A stretch of DNA of 64,000 bases. Source: Catonia carolina. Taxonomy: Eukaryota; Arthropoda; Insecta; Hemiptera; Achilidae. Positions 11,815 to 23,559 of this stretch are shown piece by piece. The stretch covers positions 34,790,784 to 34,854,783 of the forward strand of contig JAQMRL010000010.1 of the NCBI GenBank assembly GCA_035578175.1, written 5' to 3'. Each line of letters starts with the position of its first letter. The first letter of the stretch is position 1. The position numbers were made by a program, and so were the translations under genes. The notes beneath the pieces are model-generated. The model was not told where the DNA came from and made no database searches. It saw only the letters and a program-made list of their open reading frames with translations.

Positions 11815-12665
11815 AATGTCAAGTATCGTTTTTCTTTGTCCCTCCGTCCGTCACAAACTCAGATGTCAGAAACTACAAAAGATAGAAACAAATGGTTTAC
11901 GGATTAATAATCTACACAAAAAGTTAGGGGGGCATGAATTGACCGGAAGTGGCCCAAAACCGGAATTCAAGAAATCAAAGTCAGAAGATACGAGAGAATA
12001 GCAACAAACGGTTTTCGGATTCGTAATCTACAAAAAATGTTAGTGAGCTTTGATTGGATTTAAAGTTCCGGTTTCAACAGGAAGAAGCCCAAAGCTCAAG
12101 AAATCTAAGTCGGAATTCGGAAACAAAAATAGTGTCATTCGATTCCTCTTAAAGAGTAGATACAGGTCATTGTGTTTGAAGTTCCGTTTTCGACTGAAAG
12201 TGGTCCAAAATCTGAAGTCAAGAAATCGAAGTCGGAATTTGGAAACAAAAAAAGTTTCAATCGATTCCTCTTAAATAGTAGATACAGAAATCATTAAGTG
12301 TGAAGTTTCGGTTTCGACTGGAAGTGGCTCAAAATCAGAAGTCAAAAAATCGAAGTCGGAATTTGGAAACAAAAATAGTGTCATTCGATTTCTCTTAAAG
12401 AGTAGATACAGGTCATTGTGTTTGAAGTTCCGTTTTCGACTGGAAGTGGCCCAAATTCTGAAGTCAAAAAAATCAAAGTCGGAATTTGGAAACAAAAATA
12501 TTGTCATTCGATTCCTCTTAAATAGTAGACACAGAAATCATTAAGTTTGAAGTTCCAGTTCGACCGAAAGTGGCCCAAAATCGGTAGTCAAAAAATAAAA
12601 GTCGGAATTTGGAAATAGCGTTATTCAATTCCTCTTAAAGAGTAAATAGAGAAATCACTAATGGT
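11815..12665 (+). repeat. Repeat F with about five 122-bp tandem monomers
   Basis: The head (11815-11925), with TTTGTCCCTCCGTCCGTCAC, matches the single copy at 1.6 kb. Tandem units then begin at about 12054, 12176, 12300, 12423 and 12546. Each has GTTCCGTTTTCGACTGGAAG or a variant, GTGGCCCAAAATC, AGTCGGAATTTGGAAAC, GTGTCATTCGATTCCTCTTA and GTAGATACAG. Open frames across the array on both strands arise from the period (a multiple of three in part) and should not be read as genes. Odd and even units share variants (GGTCATTGTG versus AATCATTAAG), which suggests a dimeric expansion. Confidence 0.85.
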
Positions 12666-13363
12666 TTTGTGCCATAAGTCAAAGGTAAGCCCTTTTAAAA
12701 CTTTCCACCAGCCATGAGACGCATCGTCTCATGAAAGGAATTTTATTGTAATTGTTTTTATGAACGATCTATTGAGTTTTTTAAATAATATAAGCCGATA
12801 TAAAATCACATGTTAGCCCCCAAGAGATTTAATTTTAAAACTTTTTACGCATCTCTTTCCCTCCACATTCAGTTTACACCCTTAAACAATGTACAGAAGA
12901 GTTATAACAAACAACAAAGCATCAATGATTCACAGAATATTTGAGCGTCCAATTTTGACAATGACAAACCATTGTAATAGAAAATTTATGAAAAACATTG
13001 ATTTGTGACGAATCAGAACACACCCACCGATTTCTTTTTTTATTGTATATTACACAAATTTAAAAAAATTAAACAATACGGATCCGTAATAAATATATCA
13101 AGCGTAATTTATATATACATAAATAAATATGAGTGTGAATTAGTGACATTATTTTAATTGAATAAAGACCAAAAAATACTAAAAAATATAAAATATTAGG
13201 ATACAGTCATTCTACAGCTCCTACTACTCGTTGTGACCGATTAGCCCAAATGGATGGATAGCTTAATATCAGAACATTTTTGGAAATTTCCTCAGCTATT
13301 TATAAGATTTATTTTTATTTACTACACATATCAATGACCTCACTTCAAATTTTTATTTAAAAA
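12666..13363. other. AT-rich spacer with a small hairpin
   Basis: A 9-bp stem CATGAGACG / CGTCTCATG with a 3-base loop lies at 12713-12733. Nothing else is recognised. Confidence 0.45.
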
Positions 13364-14115
13364 TCTGGTGTGAAACAATCTCACAGCTTTCTCTTGCCAA
13401 TGCAAATAATTAACAATATAACACAACATTTAGTAATAAAATATTGGAAATAAAGAAAAAACTAACCTCAATAAACATAACCTAATTTTAATCATGAGTG
13501 AAATGATTTTTCTCTAATAAACTTTCACGCTAAACTAGGCTCTGTAAAGAAAAATATTTTATATAAAAATTTTATGTCTTTTAATTTCCTGTAAATATGA
13601 TTTTATATACTTTTGTCGTAAAATGCATACTTAGGCTGAAATCTTATAAATGGAATTTTTTACACATTTTCGTGAAAAAACAGAAAATCACTAATTAACG
13701 CTAAACTAAGCGTTATACAAAAAAATGTTTGAATTAAAAGTTTACGATTTTAAATTCTCTACAACTTTTATTGTATACATTTTTTCGCTAAAATGCATAT
13801 TAAAGTCGGATACTTAAAAAAACATTTTTTTTACGAGAAAACAACCTCCCCAAGAATTTCAGTAGACATGGCGCCTACCCTACTTGTGGAACATAATAAT
13901 GTGGTAAATGAGGCGATTTTACAAAAAATCTAGGAGCCGTTTTTGAGAAACGCAAAAAGTGAAAAATTACACGAGTAAACTACTACTTTCGGTTGATCGA
14001 TTTTGATGAAAAACTTCGTGTCGGGTCCTCAAGTAGTATCTAACTTAAGCCAAGTTTCAGTTTCATACGATGTTCCGTTCTTGAGATATTTTGTTCACAC
14101 ACATACACACGCACA

Positions 14116-14164
<49 letters not shown>

Positions 14165-14170
14165 CGCACG
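13364..14170 (+). mobile_element. Element A copy 5, ends in its microsatellite
   Basis: The 5' end TCTGGTGTGAAACA starts at 13364 after an A; CTTTCTCTTGCC follows near 13390. Internal repeats, GGCGCCTACCC near 13870 and GGTTGATCGATTTTGATG near 13991 are present. The copy stops at the CA microsatellite, so the distal roughly 130 bp (hairpin end) are lost. Confidence 0.85.
14098..14162 (+). repeat. (CA)n/(CG) microsatellite inside element A
   Basis: About 65 bases of CA repeat with a GCGCGCGC island. The same site in other copies carries CA or GT repeats of different length. Confidence 0.95.
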
Positions 14171-14920
14171 GTTTACATATATAGTAATAAATAGGAGTAA
14201 ATAAATAAATTTCCAAGTAAAAGGTTTCTATAGTACAGGTAGACCTGCCTTATGTTGTACGACTATTGTGACAGAGTCTAGTTGGGTACCTATTTAGATA
14301 ATTGGACTTTTTGTAACACCTTCTATTCAATCCTTATTGTTTAAAGTTTGTTAAGATTTATCCAGAAGCCGTCAGAAGGATTTTGTATTTTTATTGTTAG
14401 GTCGAAAATTTCTGTCTTCCTCAAAATCTCCATTGATCCATCTATATTCGAGTTATTCAGTGAGTTCAGTTCCGTTTTTGTCTGTGAACCAGTGAGTGAA
14501 TTGTAACAGTGCGTTTGAAAAGGTCGACGTTACTGTGAATTATTGTGTATTGTTAAACGTTATTTTTGTATCTTTTGTTAGTAGAATTTAGTCAATTGCT
14601 TAAGTTATTTATTGTTATTAGTTAATAATAATTAGTTTGTTATTTATTAAAAAATTTAATTTTAATTCACAACTAGATTTTAGTCACTTATTTAATTGTA
14701 ATTTATTGGTTATTTTAGTTGTAATAAATACTTGTATTTTAAACTTTAGTGTGTTAATTATTTAATTTACCCAGATCCCAAGACGGTCCTTAGAAATAAG
14801 TGTCACATTAATACACACTTCTCATTTTATCTGTCAAAGTACTGCAATAAATTGGGTTTGGTTTCAAAATATTAGGCTACCGTTTTGAAAAATTAAAAAA
14901 AAAATTTGCCGACATGACAT
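14171..14920. other. AT-rich unassigned region
   Basis: No coding frame. Repetitive TTATTTATTGTTATTAGTTA-like sequence dominates 14590-14770. Confidence 0.4.
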
Positions 14921-14924
14921 AATA

Positions 14925-15075
14925 TTTTTTTGTTTATTTATTTTAAGTCGGATTACAGTAGGTCATTAGCGACCACAATTGCATAACAAAATTACAGAAT
15001 TCGTTATGAAAATATATTGTGTATCTCTGTATAAGTCTCTGAGGTACAAAAACACGTTATTTTTGCTCTTGATGT
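14925..15075 (-). repeat. SINE tail-like fragment
   Basis: On the minus strand a GGTCGCTAATGACC motif is followed by TAATCCGACTTAAAATAAA. This parallels the tail of the SINE-like element at 11.6-11.8 kb. The head is not visible. Confidence 0.4.
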
Positions 15076-16178
15076 CCTTTAGCATGAGTTTCGTATTTTT
15101 TGTTAAAATGCTTTTCTCTTTGATTACGTAATCATGGTTAACGTAAGTGTTTTATTGTCAGTGCAGTATCGTTGCAAAGATAACAGGCCGATGCATCGGC
15201 CTTTCAAGCCTTGTACTCAAAATCATACATTGAATATATATGCTAATTAACAATGAAGTCTTACATTCTATTCTCGAACAGTAAATATGTACGTACAATA
15301 AAATAAAATATTGTTTTTTTAAGTGTGATTAATTTCAAAACTTCTATGTATTGTAAACACATATCAAAAAACTGATGAAATAACAACGTAAATGTAGTTA
15401 TTTAAAAGTGTTTCAGATTTTAACTGGAAACTAGTCAATAGTAGTGTCTTAAATTTTCAGGATTTCCAGGTCTACGTAAGGTAAGAAAATTAAAGGGAAG
15501 TCAACTTTTAAATTGGTTTTTTCACTGTTTATTTAAAGTATATTGTTCTCATAAAGATAGCATACCTTAAATAACATTTGTTTTTCATTTGATTTTGTTG
15601 TGAGGGTAAATTAAATTAAAAAATATTGAAATATTGCAAAACTAAACAAAACCGAAAACAATTTCATATCAAAATCAACAATTGCTTTTGTTAAAATTTG
15701 AACTTTTTAAATTTAAATATCTCGTTGTAAAATTAATATAGGACCGCTTTCCACAAATCATGACTTTTGACTTTTGACCTACTCAAGCGAATTTCAATAT
15801 TTCCATTTAAATTGTTTACATTTGTTTCTTTTGTACACAAAAGATGCAAAAGGTTCTGTGTATTGTAAATTTTTTTTAATTCTATGTTGATCAAAATTTT
15901 TGGCATTGTTGGGGAAGTTTTTGCTTACAAATTTTAATATGAAAGGTAAAATAACAAGTGTTTCAAAAGGACGCAACTGTAACACTAAGAAGGTAGAAGT
16001 AACGCATAGGTAAATTTAATATCAGTTGGCAACACTGCATTCAAGATTGACAGCTTGTAACAATTGAAATGTCGTTGTATACACCAGTGCAATTCAAGTA
16101 TCTATATACTCGTCTGTATTGTGTCAATGATGTTCGTTTTCCAAAGACTAACGTGTGTTTATTCTTACACCAGAAAAC
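15076..16178. other. Unassigned region
   Basis: AT-rich with no recognised coding sequence. A 63-codon minus-strand frame near 15794-15985 resembles nothing I know and has the composition of its surroundings. Confidence 0.4.
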
Positions 16179-16310
16179 TTTTTCTTGCGGGGTATTTAAA
16201 AACAATCCTCACACACTTGACAAATTGAATGCTTTCATTGAAAGTTAGATTTCTAACATTGATGAGCAAACATTACGAAGAAAGACTACAAATGTTACGA
16301 AATAAAGTTA
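16179..16310 (+). pseudogene. Tc1/mariner-like transposase C-terminal remnant
   Basis: Reading from about 16179 gives FSCGVFKNNPHTLDKLNAFI, then a stop, then ISNIDEQTLRRKTTNVTK and stop. This follows the tail of mariner-superfamily transposases (W/CG.(L/F)K then HTL..L...I...I..I..(E/Q)TLRR). It lacks the catalytic triad and is non-functional. Confidence 0.6.
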
Positions 16311-16674
16311 TTAATGGTAAGTTTCATTGGAATTTATTATTTTTGCATAAAATTTTAATAATGATCCATTAATTTAATATTTTTGTAATACATTCATGTC
16401 ATCAAAAACGAGTTTCGTCTTTTCTGAAACACTATATAGGTACTTCAGCTATACATTGTGCTCTAGAATGGGAATTTCCTTCAATTTGATAACAATTTTA
16501 TTTTAATTGATTGGTTGTCAGAGTGGGGGGGCCGCAACCCCCAAGGAGGACGCGATGAAGGATTTGGGGAGGGGAAGCTTAGTTTAGAAAAATAAATAAA
16601 GTTTTATCCAAACCAAATACATGAAGTGAAATATTCTTTATTTAGAAAATTTAGTGAAATTTTCTTTAGGCAAA

Positions 16675-16990
16675 GAAAATCTCATTGATCTGCAAAGTGA
16701 CACTGCCTTAGAAACAAAATTTAAAGAATGCTCGCTCATGTCGTTTTGGATCAGTGTCCATAAAGAATACCCTTTTTGAGTGAAAATACCTTAAAGGTAC
16801 TCATTCCCTTAGCTACTACATATTTTTGTGAAACTGGATTTTCTACTCTTGGTACCATGAAGAGCAAATATCGTTTAAAATAAGATGTGACAAGAGAACT
16901 TAAGAGTAACACTGTCGGCACTGACTCCACGTTTCAAAAACATTTGTGCAGAGAAGAAACAGGCTCATCCATCACATTAGTAGTCTTAAT
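16675..16990 (+). pseudogene. hAT transposase C-terminal dimerisation-domain remnant
   Basis: The first frame reads ENLIDLQSDTALETKFKECS followed by FWISVHKEYPF and a stop. After a frameshift comes LIPLATTYFCETGFSTL and then TMKSKYR. The order FW--V---YP, then FA-TY-CE-GFS, then KSKYR is the hallmark of the hAT C-terminal domain, as in ZBED5/FAM200-like and Charlie-type elements. A G-rich stretch near 17170-17210 (GGGGGCGTGG) resembles the distal non-coding part of such elements. Stops and a frameshift show inactivity. Confidence 0.75.
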
Positions 16991-17230
16991 TTATGTTTTC
17001 AGTTATTGTACTTATTCAAAATGCATATCCTGTACTTGTAATTATGTCGTTAATTATTTCAACGCTGAACCCATTTTCTCAATAGGAATAGGTTTTAAAC
17101 ATGTAACTTAAATAAAAATTACCAGTGAAAGTGTTATTAAAACATTCACACTTAAAAACGTACATATAAAGGGGGCGTGGCTTACAGTTAAACCATATAG
17201 GGGGTGGAGGCTTAAAATAAAAAATTAAAG

Positions 17231-18289
17231 AACTGCTTACTGAATACCTGAGTTATGACTTTTGAAACTAGTGGCTAGAATTTTAGGGGATAGAATAAAT
17301 TTTCGAAATAATTTTTATTCAGGTTTTTAAAAGCACAGCTAAATTTTATGATTAACAATATTTTCACAAATTCGAAACAAAAAATTTTTTAAGGTGGACT
17401 TTCTCCTTAAATACTCAAACATACAAAATTAAATTTTAATCGATGATGTAAAACTTGAAACTTCATATTTTGTTTACATAATAACTTAACTTTTAGAACT
17501 GTTTGTTTTTGTTTTTATGTTTTATTTTTGCTCATCAGCATAAAGCTAAATATATCCAACCTTTTACAGTAATGGCAGTTTCAACGTGTATTTTACCCAT
17601 TAAGCACCTAGCACTAGTTGTCTGAAGCTGTCAGCAAAGTAAATGCTCGGTGCTATCATAAAGCCATGCTTCTGTGCATGCATACCACTGTACTTGTCCT
17701 ATATAGCCGATTATTATACCTGTATTATCTACACCCTCTATCATGGCTATCACCTAGTCTAACTTCTCAGTCTCTTCCTCTCCTTCTTCTTCTTCTTCTT
17801 CTTCTCCTTCTTCATACTCTCCTCCTCTTCCTCCATCAATTACTTGATGTGATGGTCTTCTAACAGCAGCTCACGAAGTTGAGTGACAGCATTGATTTAC
17901 CATCCCCTATTCTCTAACCCTCATTCCTGTAATGCAGAAGCGTCTCCTAATTCCCTTGTTCCCCTCCGACCTGACGATGTTCCATGCAATCTACCAGACA
18001 CGCCAAACGCACATTTATCATTACAATAAAGTTATTTGTTGAATTAACCCCGCCTACTTTCCTCGCGAATGTGTAGGCTACATTTCGAATACCCTACGCA
18101 CACCTACAGTCAAATCAACCCTTAGCAAATATTATACACGCATTTTATTCGTATGTAGACATTAAAGCACATGTACTCAGGACAGCTAATGCAAGAGTTT
18201 ATGGTACATTGTGTAAATAATTACTGTAAGGTAATAAAATCCTAATAGTTCTCATTATATTTACATAACATGCAATATTTTAATAAAAA
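17231..18289. other. Unassigned region with CTT microsatellite
   Basis: (TTC)n at about 17780-17815 within a pyrimidine-rich stretch. The interval 17600-18080 is less AT-rich than its surroundings. It has AGCTGTCAGCA (about 17626), also found in the solo LTR at 28.2 kb, and an AATAAAG signal at 18026, so a decayed LTR is possible. I found no terminal repeats or target duplication to support that. Confidence 0.4.
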
Positions 18290-18399
18290 TTAGTGTAAAC
18301 AATCACAATACTTTCTCTTGCCAATATAAATAACAAACAATATAACCTATTTTATCTAATCATGAGTAAACAATACAAAATGAAAAGCATAACTTAATT

Positions 18400-18748
18400 A
18401 AATTGGGCTACAAAAAATAGTTCTGTTTTTTATCACATAATCAGCCAATTATACGACTGAAGTACTTAAGAATATAAGAGGAAGAGGTGTAAAAGACACT
18501 AGTCAGAGTTATCTTCTCTGAGAGTATTGAATTTCATTATACAGGTAGACCTTGTAGTGAATAAAGTGAAGATGTCATTTGCAGAGTGGAAAGTATATGC
18601 TTTTTAGAAAGTCAATGTAAGTAAAGGTATGCTGATAGGCATACTCAGTGAGGAAGACAAAAGTAAAATACCTCACTCCTTATTTTACTTAGTTAATCCT
18701 CTAGAGGTTCAAACCAGTCTTTCGCCTGATGACTTAAACAACAATAAC
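18400..18748 (+). mobile_element. Retroposon B inserted in element A, with target duplication
   Basis: Flanked by AACTTAATT at 18391-18399 and AACCTAATT at 18749-18757. The insert begins with AAATTGGGCTACAAAAAATA, runs through a GAGGTGTAAAAGACACTAGT motif and a CTCAGTGAGGAAG motif, and ends AACAACAATAAC after GATGACTTAAA. The AC-rich tail and 9-bp target duplication point to LINE-assisted retroposition. Confidence 0.85.
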
Positions 18749-19287
18749 AACCTAATTTTAATCATGAGTGAATTACGCAAAATGAAAATTAACCTCTGTA
18801 CAATTTAAAAATACGAAAAATTCTAATTGATGAATACTGCAGGAAGAATGTACTTGAGATAAAAGTTGTAAGTTTTTTGTTTCCTACAGCTTTGATTAGA
18901 TAAAATTATTTTGTCGTAAAGGGCTCAATTTTAAAAAGTCCAATTTTTTTACCGATTTTAATGAGCAAAAACAGAAAATCACTAGTTGATGCTAAAGTAA
19001 GCGTTGTGTTACTTTCTTACAATGTTGATATTGCCTTAAAATTAATATTAAGGCCACAATCTTTAAGAAATACATTTTTTACCTCGAGAACACAGCCTCC
19101 CAAGAATTTCAGCAGACCATACCTTAGATAAGATAATTTATCTTATTATCTTAGGTAAAGGATAATAAATGTATTAAAAATCGCGCAAATAAACTACAAT
19201 TTCCGATTGACCGATTTTTTATGAAAATGTTTGTATTTGGAGGTTCCAAGTTTCAATTTAGTACGATTTTCGTTTTTGAGATATTTT

Positions 19288-19290
<3 letters not shown>

Positions 19291-19322
<32 letters not shown>
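19291..19322 (+). repeat. (CA)n microsatellite inside element A
   Basis: About fifteen CA dinucleotides at the usual microsatellite position of element A. Confidence 0.95.
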
Positions 19323-19326
<4 letters not shown>

Positions 19327-19689
19327 GACCAATCGCTAAAAAGATGTTTTTGAGTTTTTTGGTCTGAAAACGTGTATTTCCAGTGAAAACTTGACTTCGA
19401 AAAATCGTCATGAAAACAATACTTTCCTTTCCTATATATTCATTTATGGGAAGAGAGAGTAAAAACATTACATCATACATAATAATTGACTGGAATTACG
19501 TAAAATAATTAATTAAACAACACGCATTAATTGAACATCGATTTGGTAGAATAGTTTGAAGTAAATGAACTTAAAATTCGGATCACGGTTGAAAGTTTTG
19601 TTTTTTTACTGGTTAATTATTATCGACCTATCGACCTTAGAATGATGGTAGAAACGAAATCATGAAAACCTTTTCGTAATCTTTTGTAT

Positions 19690-19815
19690 GAGTACGCATA
19701 CTAAGTAGTCGATTGTAAAGCCACAATTATTGTTTAGTACTTGCCGTACTAGATTGCAAAAAAGCCTGGGTTCGATTCCCGGTTATAGTTTAAAAACTTT
19801 TAATACTACAAAATC
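19690..19815 (+). mobile_element. tRNA-derived SINE relic
   Basis: A perfect B box GGTTCGATTCC lies at 19769-19779, inside a T-arm-like CCTGGGTTCGATTCCCGG. The upstream part has no convincing A box or acceptor stem, so a functional tRNA is not supported. Confidence 0.5.
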
Positions 19816-19944
19816 TAACGTTACGATTTCATAACCCTATCGAGTTCCTAATAAGTATACTACTTAAGCGACTTTTTTTAAATAAAATAAAATATTTTTT
19901 TAAATAAAAAATATTTATATCATTGGTTACACACGAATATAAGT

Positions 19945-20140
19945 TTCTTCTTTTTCTTTTTATACCACAGATAAGTTAACATGCCTGTATCAGTCTACAC
20001 CAATCAGAAAACCGATCTGACCACCTCCTTTAGGGCCTACCTATATCTTTAATTCCCTCAGGTCTGTAACTCAGTGCTTCGAGGGGATTCTCCCTAAGAA
20101 CAAATTCTCAACTATTCCTCTCCAGCTCTTTCTTTACTTT
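19945..20140 (-). pseudogene. RTE-like LINE 3' fragment
   Basis: The minus strand reads IPSK, then ALSYRPEGIKDIGRP, a stop, RRWSDRFSDW and so on. This matches the C-terminal signature A..YRP.G.RD.GRP.RRW of endonuclease-RT elements. A GAA/AAAGAA-rich tail follows on the minus strand (plus-strand TTCTTCTTTTTC near 19946). A frameshift joins the IPSK and ALSYRP parts. Confidence 0.6.
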
Positions 20141-21208
20141 GGCTTCATCTGCTGACAATCATCCTTCCCAAATTCTTCTCAAAATCAACAATATCTACCC
20201 ACCACTACCACAGCCTTTCCCTTCCTTGATGATCTCCTGAATCCCAACCCAACTTTTCTCGCTATCCACTTCTCTACCATTCTATCTACGTTACTTTCCT
20301 ATCAAAAATGTCTCCTCTTCACTTTCATCAAACGTTTTTTCCAAGCATTCATTGGTTCAACAGAAAACTGTTTCAAAACTCCAGATTACGTAGTATTCAG
20401 AGGACCATGAGTCAAAAGCCCCAGTTAAAAGCTAAATTAGATGTGTTCTACAGAAATTTAAAAACTTGTTTTTAATTCTTGGGAATATTGTAAAATCTCA
20501 TTAATCTACATTAGTACATCCGGAAAATTGGGATTGCCTAAAATCTGGATTGCCAAAAATCAAATCAAAATCTATGCTTCATTTTTAATTTTTTTAATTT
20601 AAGTTAACAGAGGCATTTAAAATATTGTGACATGTAGAAAATAAATGTGGAACAATATTGAAGGAAAATTCTTGTATGAGTTTTTTACAGGTACAATTAA
20701 TTACCTTTCGGTAGCGATTACTTTTTATTTACTTAACGTTTTTCTGGTATAGGGTAGAAAGTTTTATTTATAATGTTTTTCTATTGCTTTTACGTCTCTG
20801 AATTTTTCTTGTATTTTTTTCTGTATTAAATCACATTTAAAATGAACTATTCTTTGTGCTTCTAGTATAATAATTGCTTTAAAATAAGGCCGACTCTCTA
20901 GTCAGTTTGGAGTTAGTATAATGTATGAGCCATTATAAAGTTAGTGTTGTTCTGAATGTGAAGTGGTTAAGAACCGATTTTTTTTGTACGGTATCGAATG
21001 GCATATAGTGTGCAACTGTGTTCTAGTAGAAAATAATTATTAATTATTAATTTGATAGTAAATTACCATATTTTTGTTTATTTTAATTTAATCCGTAATT
21101 AATTTAAGTAGTTTGTAATATTTACAGTGTTTATAATATCTAAGTAATTTGTAAATACATATTTGCTGCAAAGTATAAAAAATGTTTTATTTTATAAATA
21201 AATAGATA
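20141..21208. other. Mostly unassigned; probable continuation of the LINE to about 20360
   Basis: 20141-20360 may be more of the preceding LINE but gives no clear motifs. The rest is AT-rich; 21065-21165 shares motifs with 8131-8250. Confidence 0.4.
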
Positions 21209-21628
21209 AACTGCCCATAACAGACAGGTAGAGTGTCAAATTATTTACACTCAATCTGTTTGTTGCAGGGCTAAAATAAATAGTTTTGTTTCTTATCACA
21301 TGGTCAGCCAATTAAATTACTGAATCATTTAAAAACAGAAGAGGTAGAGGTGTAAAAGATACTAATCAGAGTTATCTCCTCTGAAAGTAATGAATTTCAT
21401 TATACAGCCAGACCCTGTAGTGAATGAAGTGAAGGTGTCATTTGCAGAGTAGAAAATATGTGCTTTTCAGAGGATTTTAATCCTAGTTTAGGCCGGCATG
21501 CTGATAAGCGTATATTTCCATTCAGTGAGGAAGGCCTATTGTAAACCACCTTACTCCTCGTTTTACTTAGTAAAACCTCTACAGGTTCAAACCAGCCTTT
21601 CGGCTGATGACCTAAACAACAACATATA
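21209..21628 (+). mobile_element. Retroposon B, near full length
   Basis: It starts with TGCCCATAACAGACAGGTAG and runs through CAGGGCTAAAATAAATAG, GAGGTGTAAAAGATACTA, ATGAATTTCATTATACAGCC and TCAGTGAGGAAGGCC. Before the tail GATGACCTAAACAACAAC is GGTTCAAACC, a B-box-like sequence. A 123-codon frame on the opposite strand (21400-21771) runs past the element end and is incidental. Confidence 0.8.
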
Positions 21629-21906
21629 AATTGACCCTGAAAAGAAATAGAAATACAAGTCACAATGTTTTTTAACAGTAAAATACTATTTCCTGAAATA
21701 ATCAGTAATATATTACGAATGTAAGATTTTATGAAGTCGTATACTATAAAACACTGAAAAGTCTCATTCATGGTGTTTCATTTTATTATATAGTACAGTA
21801 CACTTTTATTAATTACCATCATAAATCTTATTAGTGTTGTAATCAATGGAATATCATTATTGGATAAAATTTGAAATAGCCTTATTATTATTTTGCATGC
21901 AGTTGA
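21629..21906. other. Unassigned spacer
   Basis: AT-rich with no recognised feature. Confidence 0.4.
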
Positions 21907-22046
21907 TTTTTACTTTCTCTTGCCTGTAAGAATATGCAGAAAGGAAAGTATTGTTTTCACGTCGATTTTTCGAATTCGAGATTTCATCGGATATACACGA
22001 TTACAGACCCCCCCCTAAACCCATAAAAACATATTTTAAGCGGTTG

Positions 22047-22103
<57 letters not shown>

Positions 22104-22873
22104 CAGAATATCTCAAGAATGGAACATCGTACGAAGTTGAAACTTGAAACTTACATTAGGTACCACTGGAGGACCCGACAAAAACATTTTCATCAACATC
22201 GGTCAACCGGAAGTAGTAGTTTATTCGTGTCGTTTTTCACTTTTTTGCGATTTTCTCAAAACGATTTTTTTTTATCGCCTCATTTACTACATTCCTTATG
22301 CTCTACAAGATAGGGTAGGCGCCATGTCTGCTGAAGCTCTTGGGGAGGCTGTTATTTCGTAGAAAAAATGGTTTTTATAAGATTGCGGCCTTAATATGCA
22401 TTTTAGGGCAAACAAGTAAGCCTATTAGTAAAAGTTGTAGAAAATTTAAAATCCTACAACTTTTATAAAAACATTTTTTTATGTAACGCTTAGTTTAGAG
22501 GTAGTTAGTGAGTTTCTGATTTTTCATGAAAATTTGTAAAAACAATGGATTTTTAAGATTTCGGCCTTAGTATGACACTTAGACATAGTTTCGACCTTAG
22601 ACATTTTACGACAAAAATCTATAATCAAATTTATAGGAAATTGAAAGATCAACAACTTTTATTTTAAATATTTAGCCTAGTTTAGCGTGAAAGAGTGATT
22701 TTCCGTATTATTAAGCCAAACTAAGGTTGATTTTCATTTTGCATCATTCACTCATGATTAAAATAAGGTTTTGTTTTTTGAGGTTAGTTTTTTGTTTATT
22801 TCTAATGTATTATTACTAATGTTGTTTATTATTTCCATTGGCAAGAGAAAGTCATGTGAGTGTTCACAACAGA
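21907..22873 (-). mobile_element. Element A copy 7, both ends preserved
   Basis: On the plus strand the copy opens with TTTTTACTTTCTCTTGCC (the reversed 3' end) and closes with GGCAAGAGAAAGTC near 22841, then the reversed 5' end ending at 22873 before T. The inverted 12-base motif at both ends is therefore directly visible. It contains the (GT)n array at 22049-22101, CGGTCAACCGGAAGTAGTAG near 22199, and the GGCGCCATGTCTGCTGA block near 22319. Small frames inside are incidental. Confidence 0.9.
22046..22101. repeat. (GT)n microsatellite inside element A
   Basis: About 26 GT units, the longest such array among the copies in this window. Confidence 0.95.
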
Positions 22874-23559
22874 TTCTTTTTTTTAAACGTCAATCTGGAT
22901 CAACAGGATATTTGTAACAGGCTCATTACAGAAAATTTTCAAAAATACCAATAAGTAAAAATCATTTGATTTAGGAACGGTACACAGGACGATACATAAC
23001 ATTAAAAATAGACAGTGATGTGTTTAATGAAAATAGCATTAATTAAAATGAACAGTTCGTTAAGTGCCCAGCGCTTTATAGCAGGCAGATTTAAAGCGGA
23101 CTACATTATTCATATCAGACATACTTTAATCGTTTCAAGTCTGCAAGTACTATGTACAACGTCACTTCGTTAATAGAAAAGGCTATTACACCCCTCCAAA
23201 ACCCTCCCCTTCCATACTAAAACATCACCCTACGACCACAAACTCATACCAATTTTAACCATATCTAAACGCATAACACGTACTAAATGTCATTTCCATA
23301 AAAGTTTATGATCGAGAAAATATAGCAATAGATCTTCTAGTCTTCCCATTCATAACCTTTTTTATTCTTTTCCACGCTTTCAGATTTAAGTTGTTTTCCA
23401 TATGAGTTCATAAAAATTTTACTTACTCACGGACAATGATTTTATAACAATGTGAAATGACCATAAAATTTTCCTGTTAGTTTCCATTATTATCACCACG
23501 TATTATTATAGAAAACGTTTGCTGTAAAGAATTTACAAGGCGTAAACACTAAGAAGAAT
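22874..23559. other. Unassigned AT-rich region
   Basis: No coding sequence or known family recognised. Confidence 0.4.

Larger units (their letters stand above)
18290..19465 (+). mobile_element. Element A copy 6, split by retroposon B
   Basis: The 5' part begins near 18290 and CTTTCTCTTGCC follows near 18312. The copy is interrupted at 18400-18748 and resumes at 18749 with AACCTAATTTTAATCATGAG, the normal continuation. The (CA)n run at 19291-19320 and the 3' end GAGAGTAAAAA near 19455-19465 are present. Confidence 0.85.

Noticed and set aside
12050..12507. Frames on both strands of the 122-bp array
   Set aside because: Artefacts of tandem repetition.
11930..12665. CRISPR array
   Set aside because: Monomers are contiguous with no unique spacers, and the DNA is eukaryotic.
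14003..14194. Frame through the CA microsatellite (His-Thr repeat protein)
   Set aside because: Produced by the microsatellite inside element A; not conserved in other copies.
17618..18080. LTR at the CTT-rich segment
   Set aside because: It has an AATAAA signal and shares AGCTGTCAGCA with the solo LTR, but no terminal TG/CA pair with target duplication could be fixed.
19765..19785. tRNA gene at the perfect B box
   Set aside because: No matching acceptor stem or A box at the right distance.
21951..22313. 120-codon frame in element A copy 7 as an element-encoded protein
   Set aside because: It passes through the GT repeat and is absent from the other copies, so element A appears non-coding.
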